The translations under genes were made by a program, and so were the position numbers. From Spirochaetaceae bacterium (GTDB lineage Bacteria > Spirochaetota > Spirochaetia > DSM-27196 > SKKC01), in the NCBI GenBank assembly GCA_003554375.1, contig PWGF01000436.1, forward strand, positions 1 to 8,221: DNA of 8,221 nt, given 5' to 3'. Below, piece after piece: positions 1 to 5,274 of the stretch. The notes under the pieces were generated by a model. It had not been told where the DNA came from and did no database searches. It saw only the letters and a list, made by a program, of their open reading frames with translations. Positions within the stretch are counted from its first letter, which is position 1, and each line of letters begins with the position of its first letter.

Positions 1-1
1 C

Positions 2-547
2 GGCTTGTCGCGTTTGCCGTTTCGCGGTTCCGGAGTGGTTCTCTTGGGCGTCATAGCTCTCACGATCATCCCGCTGGAGTCGGTGGCGGTGCCGCTCCTG
101 TGGGTCATGTCGCAGGTAGGGCTCCGGGACACGTACACGGTTCAGATCTTGCCGTTCATTGCGAATCCATTATTCATCTACCTGTTCTATACGTTCTTCC
201 TTCCAATACCGAAAGATCTGGAGGATGCAGCGCGAGTAGACGGTGCAGGCACAGTCAGGACGTTCTTTCAGATTGCCATGCCGATCTCCAAGCCGGCGTA
301 TGCAACTGTAGCTATCCTGTCCTATATGTTCATCTGGGGGCAGCTTTTGTGGCCGGTGCTTGTCACCGCCGGACCGGACGTGCGCCCCCTTCCGCTCGGA
401 CTGTCAGTGCTAATCCATCAGCCGCCGATTAGCTGGGGGGACGTTATGGCATTCGCGTTCATGATGACGCTCCCGCTTCTGATTCTGTTTATCGTGTTCC
501 AGCGGTGGTTTGTTCACAGCGTTGCCCGAAGCGGAATCAAGGGGTGA
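2..547 (+). CDS. Sugar ABC transporter permease, MalG-type (5' truncated)
   Basis: This is the C-terminal ~180 residues of an inner-membrane permease of a binding-protein-dependent carbohydrate ABC importer (CUT1, MalG-like). The frame is open through the left edge, so the true start lies outside the window; the TTG at 5 is internal. Visible are several hydrophobic segments and the cytoplasmic EAA loop, which couples the permease to its ATPase, encoded at about 221-285. There E-D-A-A-R-V-D-G-A-G is followed about ten residues later by I-A-M-P, matching the EAA---G---------I-LP pattern. The protein ends in a hydrophobic helix, then FQRWFVHSVARSGIKG, close to the usual 'GavKG' end of MalG proteins. 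By family rule, a MalF-like partner and a binding protein would lie upstream. The substrate cannot be told from this fragment. The family call is secure. Confidence 0.93.
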   Translation, partial: GLSRLPFRGSGVVLLGVIALTIIPLESVAVPLLWVMSQVGLRDTYTVQILPFIANPLFIYLFYTFFLPIPKDLEDAARVDGAGTVRTFFQIAMPISKPAYATVAILSYMFIWGQLLWPVLVTAGPDVRPLPLGLSVLIHQPPISWGDVMAFAFMMTLPLLILFIVFQRWFVHSVARSGIKG

Positions 548-795
548 CTGTGCCAGGAACGGCGGGGTCGGTGCTGGAAAACGCGCAAACCGCAGGTACG
601 GCGTTTTGTGGGCCGGCCTTCTGTTCCTGGTCTTCCTTGGTCGCCTTGGCGCTGCGAGTTCTGTATAGCACTGCCTGCTCCGCTGAGAGCTCCGCCATCG
701 GTACTCTTTGCCAGAGCTTCCCGGAGCTGCACTGAGGTACCCGCTGCGTCGGCGTTGCTCTGTCTTCGAGCCTGTGTCACAATTGAAGCGCTCCA
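548..795. other. Gap between permease and hydrolase genes, no convincing gene
   Basis: These 248 bases hold no ORF I can support. Short open frames occur in all three + frames. The most protein-like one ends at the TAG at 666-668 and encodes a basic stretch, then one strongly hydrophobic segment (LWAGLLFLVFLG), but it has no good start or ribosome site. I see no clear rho-independent terminator after the permease. The last 40 bases contain a weak promoter candidate for the hydrolase gene. Confidence 0.5.
755..783 (+). promoter_or_regulatory. Weak sigma-70-like promoter candidate for the hydrolase gene
   Basis: TTGCTC (755-760) and CACAAT (778-783) are separated by exactly 17 bases. The matches to TTGACA and TATAAT are only 3/6 and 4/6. 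If real, transcription would begin around 790, only a few bases before the ATG at 796. The message would then be almost leaderless, which fits the poor Shine-Dalgarno there. Chance occurrence is quite possible. Confidence 0.25.
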
Positions 796-1635
796 ATGCG
801 CGACAAATATCCGATGTGCGGGAAACAGGGTTTTGGAACGCTTCTGCTTGGGCTTATGGTTGCCATGATGTTGGGAAGCTGTCAGGACACCTTCGTCTAC
901 CATCCGGTACGGGAAGGCGAGCAGGAGATGCTTCAGAAGGCGCGCGAGCTCGGTTTGGAGCCGTGGCCGAATGAAGGAGAGAGCCGGATCGGCTGGCGTG
1001 GCGCGGCGGTGGAAGAGCCGCGCCATCGGGTGGTGATCTTCCATGGCAACGGTGGTCATGCACTCCACCGCGGCTACTTGGTCGACGGGCTTACGGCGGT
1101 CGAGGACGGTTCCGCGTGGGAAGTGTATCTGCTCGACTATCCCGGATATGGATCGCGCGCCGGCCGGCCGAGCCAGGAGACGCTGGTGCAGGCGGGCCAG
1201 GAGATCGTCGATCTTCTCCTCGAGGTGGATTCGACCAGGCCGGTTTTCCTGATCGGCGAGTCGCTTGGAAGCGGCGTGGCGGCCCAAGTGGCAGCAAGTC
1301 GTGCGGAAGCGGTTCCGGGCGTACTGCTCATAACTCCGTTTACGAATCTGGAGGACGTCGGGGCATCCATGTTCCCTCGATTCTTGGTCCGCGCACTGCT
1401 ACAAGATCGCTACGATGCGGAGAAAGCGTTAGCTTCGTACGACGGACGTGTTGGTGTGCTGCTCGCGGGCGAGGACGACGTGGTGCCACCCGAGCTTGGT
1501 CGCCGCCTGTACAACAGTGTGGAAACGACAAAGCGCCTGTGGGTACAGGAGGGCGCCGGTCATAACACGATGGACTATTCGCCGGCCGGCCGTTGGTGGC
1601 GGGATATGACGCGTTTTCTCACCGAGGGGGCGTGA
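796..1635 (+). CDS. Lipoprotein alpha/beta hydrolase (serine hydrolase)
   Basis: A 279-residue alpha/beta-hydrolase-fold serine hydrolase, exported and lipid-anchored. The N-terminus has a lysine (K10), a hydrophobic core and a lipobox L-G-S-C with Cys29 as the lipidated residue. An oxyanion-type HGNGGH motif lies at 83-88 and a LDYPGYG...GRPS segment at 113-126, as in the ABHD12/13-BEM46-like group. The nucleophile elbow G-E-S-L-G has Ser156. The acid is probably Asp227 in GEDDVVP, and the base is His256 in GAGHN. The full triad suggests an active esterase, thioesterase or peptidase, but the substrate is unknown. Residue +2 after the Cys is Gln, so the inner-membrane Asp+2 rule does not apply. 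The start is the first ATG after an in-frame stop at 784; only a weak GAAG precedes it, and Met7 (814) is an alternative. The gene lies 248 bases after the permease, so co-transcription is uncertain. Confidence 0.85.
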   Translation: MRDKYPMCGKQGFGTLLLGLMVAMMLGSCQDTFVYHPVREGEQEMLQKARELGLEPWPNEGESRIGWRGAAVEEPRHRVVIFHGNGGHALHRGYLVDGLTAVEDGSAWEVYLLDYPGYGSRAGRPSQETLVQAGQEIVDLLLEVDSTRPVFLIGESLGSGVAAQVAASRAEAVPGVLLITPFTNLEDVGASMFPRFLVRALLQDRYDAEKALASYDGRVGVLLAGEDDVVPPELGRRLYNSVETTKRLWVQEGAGHNTMDYSPAGRWWRDMTRFLTEGA

Positions 1636-1782
1636 AGGTTCCGCTCTGCAATTCCTTGTGTCGGTGAAAAGCTACGTATCGAGATGCCTGATCCGGAAAA
1701 TCCATGGTACTCTGTTTGCGTGAGCTTTCGTTGTATGACGGGCATACGTTGGGCGTTCTGGTTTTCGTCTGGGCTACGTTAA

Positions 1783-1801
1783 CCGGCGATATGCGGGCCG
1801 G
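1783..1801 (+). promoter_or_regulatory. GC hairpin touching the kinase ribosome-binding site
   Basis: CCGGC (1783-1787) can pair with GCCGG (1797-1801) across a 9-base loop. The 3' arm overlaps the start of the Shine-Dalgarno GGAG (1800-1803), which sits 7 bases before the kinase ATG at 1811. The fold could partly mask ribosome entry. It is only five base pairs, so significance is uncertain. I found no convincing promoter in the rest of the 1636-1810 gap. Confidence 0.25.
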
Positions 1802-1810
1802 AGACTGACC

Positions 1811-3493
1811 ATGGGAGATAGGAATCGACAGACTTCTCGAGGATACTCCTCGGACGGCAGCCAGGGTGGAGATAGCGAGGAGTACCTCAGCAAGGAAAAC
1901 CGTATGGCCACGGGGGATGACGGGCGCCGTACGCCGGAGTGTCTGACTGAGGAGAATCAATATCGCCGGCTGTTCGAGAGCTCGCCTGTCGCCCTGTGGC
2001 GGGAAGACTTCTCGGAGGTGAAACGCCGGCTCAATGCAATTCTGCCGGAAGCACGCAGTGACATTCGCGGGTATCTCCAAAAGCGACCGGGGCTCGTACA
2101 CGAGCTCGCGACCCTGGTCCGGATTGTCGACGTCAACCGGGCAACGCTGCGGCTGTATCGTGCAGAATCCAAGAGCGCGCTCGTCCAAGCGCTCCCTCAC
2201 GTGTTCACTGAGGGTTCTTGGGAGGTGTTCATCGAGGAGCTGGCAACCATTGCGGCGGACGGGACGCACTTTTCGGCGCGAACTGAGCAGCGAGCGCTGA
2301 ATGGCGAGCCCTTCAACGTCGAGCTTCGTTGGTCGGTATTCGAGGAGGGGCACACGGCTGAGGCGCAGAGCCACGGGGAGCCTGGAGAGTCGGGGCGCGC
2401 GGCTCCGGAGCGCTACGCCTGCCTCTACGTCAGCGCCATCGACATAACCGAGCAGGTACATACCCGCCGAAGGTTGGAGCGCAGTGAAGCGTTCTATCGC
2501 GCACTCCTTCGATCTTCACCGCTCCCTATTACGAGTTTCGATCTGGAAGGGAACGTCGTCACATGGAACGACGCGGCGGAGCAGAAGTTCGGCTGGAGCT
2601 TTGACGAGGTGTATGGGAATCCGCTTCCCATCATACCGGAGGACCAGAGCGAGGCGTTCGGAGATGAGCTGGTGCAGTTGAGGTGGGGGCAGCAGATCAA
2701 TGGGAAAGAAGTGGTGCGCGTTACCAAGAGAGGCGAAAACGTGGACATGCTTCTTTCGGCCTCGCCAATACGCGATGATGCGGGAGAGTTCATTGGCTTT
2801 CTCGGCGTTCTCGAGGACATTACCGAACGCAAGAGAAAGGAGGAGCGGATTAGCGCACTGCTCAGGCAGAAGGAGCTGGTCCTCAGAGAGAGTCGTCACC
2901 GCGTCAAGAACAATATGGAGCTCACGCGGGCACTCCTTGCTTTGCAGGCTGCCGAGCAGGACGAGCCCGCTCGTTCAGCCCTGGAAGAGGCCGGCGGGCG
3001 TATCCGGAGCATGATGATCCTCTACGACCGGTTGTATCGTTTGGAGTACCCGGATGAGCTTCCGCTCAACGAGTTCGTTCCTCCTCTGGTTGCCGAGATA
3101 GCAGAGCTTGCCGGGGGGGCGAAGACGATCGAAACCAGCGTAGATGTTGCCGATATCGTGGTTCGAGGCCAGGTTGTTGCGCCCCTCGGGCTCATTCTAA
3201 ACGAGCTGATCGTGAACTCGTGTAAGCACGGCTTTGTCGGTCGCGACCGGGGGACCATTCAGGTGTCGATCACCGCCGATGGCGGGGAACACGGGAATAG
3301 TTCCTGGGTCACGCTTCGCTATGAGGACGACGGCGTCGGCCTTCCGGACTCGGTTCGGTTTGACGAGTACCCCGCGGAAGGCGATTCCACGCTCGGTTTG
3401 CGGCTGATTTGGGAGTTCGTGGAGCAGTTAGCCGGGACGAGTCGGCGCGAAGACGGTCCGGCGACTTCGATAGTTATCGGGTTCCCGCCGTAG
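1811..3493 (+). CDS. Soluble PAS-PAS sensor histidine kinase, HisKA_2 type
   Basis: A 560-residue histidine kinase without transmembrane segments or signal peptide, so it should sense a cytoplasmic cue. After a polar N-terminus (1-45) comes a first PAS-like domain (about 48-220) beginning YRRLFESSPVALWREDFS and ending in an IDITEQ segment. A canonical PAS domain follows (about 225-345), ending DITERKRKEE. The kinase core is of the HisKA_2/HWE-like class: R-H-R-V-K-N-N with phosphoacceptor His363, N-box NELIVNSCKHGF (Asn464, Asn469, Lys472, His473), G1 box DDGVG (Asp507) and TLGLRLI (Gly529). A ~25-residue polar insertion interrupts PAS1 near residues 178-203. The ATG at 1811 has GGAG seven bases upstream. 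The ATG at 1904 (Met32) also has an AAGGA and cannot be excluded. No receiver domain or response regulator is in the window, so partner and target are unknown. Confidence 0.92.
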   Translation: MGDRNRQTSRGYSSDGSQGGDSEEYLSKENRMATGDDGRRTPECLTEENQYRRLFESSPVALWREDFSEVKRRLNAILPEARSDIRGYLQKRPGLVHELATLVRIVDVNRATLRLYRAESKSALVQALPHVFTEGSWEVFIEELATIAADGTHFSARTEQRALNGEPFNVELRWSVFEEGHTAEAQSHGEPGESGRAAPERYACLYVSAIDITEQVHTRRRLERSEAFYRALLRSSPLPITSFDLEGNVVTWNDAAEQKFGWSFDEVYGNPLPIIPEDQSEAFGDELVQLRWGQQINGKEVVRVTKRGENVDMLLSASPIRDDAGEFIGFLGVLEDITERKRKEERISALLRQKELVLRESRHRVKNNMELTRALLALQAAEQDEPARSALEEAGGRIRSMMILYDRLYRLEYPDELPLNEFVPPLVAEIAELAGGAKTIETSVDVADIVVRGQVVAPLGLILNELIVNSCKHGFVGRDRGTIQVSITADGGEHGNSSWVTLRYEDDGVGLPDSVRFDEYPAEGDSTLGLRLIWEFVEQLAGTSRREDGPATSIVIGFPP

Positions 3494-3502
3494 TTTCCGT
3501 GA

Positions 3503-3530
3503 GCCGGAGCGCTTTCTCCCGGCGCTTTTT
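3503..3530 (+). terminator. Rho-independent terminator candidate after the kinase gene
   Basis: Ten bases after the kinase stop codon, AGCGC (3508-3512) can pair with GCGCT (3522-3526), extended by two G-U pairs, just before a run of T ending at 3530. A competing fold pairs GCCGGAG (3503-3509) with CTCCCGGC (3516-3523) with one bulged C. Either gives a GC-rich stem followed by T5, which is a modest intrinsic terminator that would separate the kinase from uxaC. Confidence 0.5.
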
Positions 3531-3534
3531 ACGA

Positions 3535-3551
3535 ACGCTCTTCTTGAGCGT
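3535..3551. repeat. Perfect 6-bp inverted repeat with 5-base loop
   Basis: ACGCTC (3535-3540) and GAGCGT (3546-3551) flank TTCTT. The sequence after it is pyrimidine-rich (CTCTCTT) but is not a clean T run. It may be a second part of the transcription stop after the kinase gene, or simply an mRNA hairpin. Confidence 0.4.
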
Positions 3552-3648
3552 CTCTCTTGCAGCGTAGCGCCGCAGGGTAGAGCGAAAGTATACCCGAGAT
3601 AGACCGAAGGGTGTGGCCGCCCGGGTCTGCGCGCGAGAGCCTTCCGCG

Positions 3649-3677
3649 TTGACAGTGCCGGTGCACCGATCTATTTT
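3649..3677 (+). promoter_or_regulatory. Sigma-70-type promoter for uxaC
   Basis: A perfect -35 TTGACA (3649-3654) and a -10 TATTTT (3672-3677, 4/6) stand at the ideal 17-base spacing. Transcription would start near 3684, giving an ~80-base leader before the uxaC ATG at 3766. It lies downstream of the terminator-like hairpin after the kinase gene, so uxaC probably starts a new transcription unit. This is the best promoter in the window. Confidence 0.65.
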
Positions 3678-3690
3678 GGTTTTCGCCAAA
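3675..3690. promoter_or_regulatory. Operator-like dyad over the uxaC transcription start
   Basis: TTTGG (3675-3679) and CCAAA (3686-3690) form an inverted repeat around TTTTCG. It overlaps the -10 and expected start point, a position where a repressor would block initiation. The TTGG...CCAA half-sites resemble those of GntR-family hexuronate regulators (UxuR/ExuR sites contain TTGGTATACCAA), but the spacer here is two bases longer. The regulator is not in the window, so the role is inferred. Confidence 0.35.
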
Positions 3691-3750
3691 TTCCGGAACC
3701 CTGAGCGTTCAAAGCCAGGGGGATTGGCACAACGCGAACTCGCCGTATCG

Positions 3751-3758
3751 AAAGGAGG
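3751..3758 (+). promoter_or_regulatory. Strong Shine-Dalgarno fixing the uxaC start
   Basis: AAAGGAGG stands seven bases before the ATG at 3766. The reading frame stays open upstream to 3613, but that extension runs through the promoter and has no ribosome site, so this motif decides the start. Confidence 0.85.
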
Positions 3759-3765
3759 CTACCAG

Positions 3766-5184
3766 ATGCGGTCGTTCTTGACAGAGAGCTTCATGCTCCG
3801 GACAAAGACGGCGGAGAAACTCTACTTCGACTATGCTGAGAACCTTCCGATCATTGATTATCACTGCCACCTCCCACCTTGGCAGATCGCCGATGACCAT
3901 CAGTTTGCCAATATCGGGCGAATATGGCTGGAGGGGGACCACTACAAGTGGCGCGCAATGCGCACGAATGGGGTGGATGAGGAGTTCATAACCGGATCGG
4001 CAGACGACCGCCGGAAGTTTCAGGCGTTTGCCGAGACAGTTCCAGCAACGGTCGGCAACCCTATCTACCACTGGACCCATTTGGAGCTGCGGAGCCCGCT
4101 CGGAATCCACGACGTATGTCTTGACGGGACAACGGCGGAATCGGTGTGGCAGCGGGCAAATGAAAAGCTGGCGGATCCGGAGTTCTCGGCCCGGGGCATT
4201 CTGCGGAAGATGAAGGTCCGGTTCGTAGGGACCACGGACGATCCGGTAGACTCGCTGGAGTCTCACCAGCGTATCGCTCAGGACCCAACGTGCGAGGTGA
4301 TGGTCCGCCCGGCGTTCAGGCCGGATCGGGCGTTGGGTACACACGACCCGGAAAGCTGGAACGCGTATATCGATCGGCTTGCCGCGGCTGCCGACCTCGA
4401 GATTAGCTCCTTCACCGACCTTGTCGCGGCGCTCGAGAAGCGCATCGAGTTCTTCAAGGAAGCCGGGTGCGTGCTCGCTGACCACGGTATTCTCCGGATG
4501 CCGGACGTAAGAGCCGACGGCTCACCTGACGCCGCCATGGCTGACGCGCGTGCCGGAAGGCGACCGAACCCTGTCGACGCGGAAGCGTTTTCGGCCGCGC
4601 TCCTCTTTGAGCTCGGAAAGCGCTATGCCGCCCACGGGTGGGCGAGTCAGTTCCATCTTGGTGCGCAACGGAACAACAACACGCGCATGTTCTCTCGGTT
4701 GGGGGCGGACACCGGTTACGATAGCATCGCTGATATCCCCCAGGCCGGCACCCTGACTGCATACTTGGATGCTCTGGAGTGCGAGCATGCACTTCCTAAG
4801 ACGATCGTGTATAACCTGAACCCGTCGGATAACGAGGTCTTCGCGACCATTGTCGGGAGCTTCCAGGACGGGAGCGTTCCGGGCAAGATGCAGCTTGGCG
4901 CCGCGTGGTGGTTCAACGACCAGAAGGACGGCATTCTCCGGCACCTTACGACACTGGCCAACATGAGCCTCCTCCCTCGCTTCGTCGGAATGCTCACCGA
5001 CTCCCGGAGTTTCCTGAGTTTCCCGCGCCATGAATACTTCCGCCGCATTCTATGCGATCTGCTCGGCGCCTGGGCGGAAGGCGGAGAAATCCCCAATGAT
5101 CAGGAGCTTCTGGGCGCCGTCGTCCGCGATATCTGCTGGACCAATGCCAAGCGGTACTTTGAGCTGCCTTTGGAGTGCGTCTAG
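3766..5184 (+). CDS. uxaC: Glucuronate (uronate) isomerase
   Basis: Glucuronate isomerase (EC 5.3.1.12), a cytoplasmic enzyme of the amidohydrolase superfamily. It converts D-glucuronate to D-fructuronate and D-galacturonate to D-tagaturonate, the first intracellular step of hexuronate breakdown. From the ATG at 3766 it has 472 residues, the usual family length (E. coli UxaC is about 470). Family landmarks are all present: IIDYHCHLPP with metal-ligand-type His33 and His35; VGTTDDPVDSLESH; FHLGAQRNNNTRMF (His297, Arg302); TIVYNLNPSDNEVF; KMQLGAAWWFNDQKDG (Trp381, Asp385); and FVGMLTDSRSFLSFPRHEYF (Asp412). It looks intact. It has its own promoter, operator-like dyad and strong ribosome site. 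No other hexuronate genes (uxaB, uxuA, kdgK and so on) are in the window, so the rest of the pathway must be elsewhere. The ABC permease at the left edge could belong to a related uptake system, but nothing here proves it. Confidence 0.97.
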   Translation: MRSFLTESFMLRTKTAEKLYFDYAENLPIIDYHCHLPPWQIADDHQFANIGRIWLEGDHYKWRAMRTNGVDEEFITGSADDRRKFQAFAETVPATVGNPIYHWTHLELRSPLGIHDVCLDGTTAESVWQRANEKLADPEFSARGILRKMKVRFVGTTDDPVDSLESHQRIAQDPTCEVMVRPAFRPDRALGTHDPESWNAYIDRLAAAADLEISSFTDLVAALEKRIEFFKEAGCVLADHGILRMPDVRADGSPDAAMADARAGRRPNPVDAEAFSAALLFELGKRYAAHGWASQFHLGAQRNNNTRMFSRLGADTGYDSIADIPQAGTLTAYLDALECEHALPKTIVYNLNPSDNEVFATIVGSFQDGSVPGKMQLGAAWWFNDQKDGILRHLTTLANMSLLPRFVGMLTDSRSFLSFPRHEYFRRILCDLLGAWAEGGEIPNDQELLGAVVRDICWTNAKRYFELPLECV

Positions 5185-5193
5185 CCCGTCTTC

Positions 5194-5223
5194 TTGACCT
5201 ACAGCGTCACTGCTGCGAATCTA
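5194..5223 (+). promoter_or_regulatory. Weak promoter candidate before the BCCT gene
   Basis: TTGACC (5194-5199, 5/6 match to the -35 consensus) lies nine bases after the uxaC stop. An AT-rich stretch (GAATCTA, 5217-5223) sits at the right distance for a -10 but matches poorly. Without it, the transporter would be read from the uxaC promoter, since no terminator separates the two genes. Confidence 0.25.
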
Positions 5224-5240
5224 TCGTTTTGGGTAATCCG

Positions 5241-5254
5241 TTTCGCGTGCGAAA
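5241..5254. promoter_or_regulatory. Palindromic dyad upstream of the BCCT gene
   Basis: TTTCGC-GT-GCGAAA is a perfect inverted repeat ten bases before the Shine-Dalgarno of the transporter. The two-base spacer makes it a better DNA operator than an RNA hairpin. The bases GCGAAAACC (5249-5257) also occur, on the opposite strand, inside the dyad at the uxaC promoter (3678-3686). A shared regulator is possible but unproven. Confidence 0.3.
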
Positions 5255-5263
5255 ACCGTTCCG

Positions 5264-5269
5264 AGGAGG
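5264..5269 (+). promoter_or_regulatory. Shine-Dalgarno that selects a TTG start for the BCCT gene
   Basis: AGGAGG lies five bases before the in-frame TTG at 5275. The more upstream TTG at 5194 has no such site and coincides with a -35-like hexamer. There is no ATG in frame until well inside the membrane domain, so TTG at 5275 is the best start. Confidence 0.65.
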
Positions 5270-5274
5270 GGCTC

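Noticed and set aside
1684..1782. A 32-codon + strand frame in the gap before the kinase gene (MPDPENPWYS...).
   Set aside because: It has no good ribosome site and no recognisable feature beyond an ATG and a stop; chance is the simplest explanation.
1619..2461. A 280-codon minus-strand open frame opposite the kinase N-terminal half.
   Set aside because: The + strand frame carries coherent PAS domains; the minus frame has no recognisable fold and is opposite-strand shadow coding.
3474..3689. A 71-codon minus-strand frame for a small, very basic protein that at first glance recalls a ribosomal protein such as S21.
   Set aside because: It starts with TTG, lacks a ribosome site, does not match the S21 pattern on inspection, and lies over the uxaC promoter and the hairpins.
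3613..3765. An upstream in-frame extension of uxaC by 51 codons.
   Set aside because: It would run through the TTGACA-N17-TATTTT promoter, has no ribosome site, and exceeds the usual UxaC length; AAAGGAGG before 3766 fixes the start.
3709..4485. A 258-codon minus-strand open frame opposite uxaC.
   Set aside because: uxaC is unambiguous on the + strand across the same interval.
5194..5274. A BCCT start at the TTG at 5194.
   Set aside because: There is no Shine-Dalgarno and the TTG is part of a -35-like hexamer; AGGAGG before the TTG at 5275 is much better.
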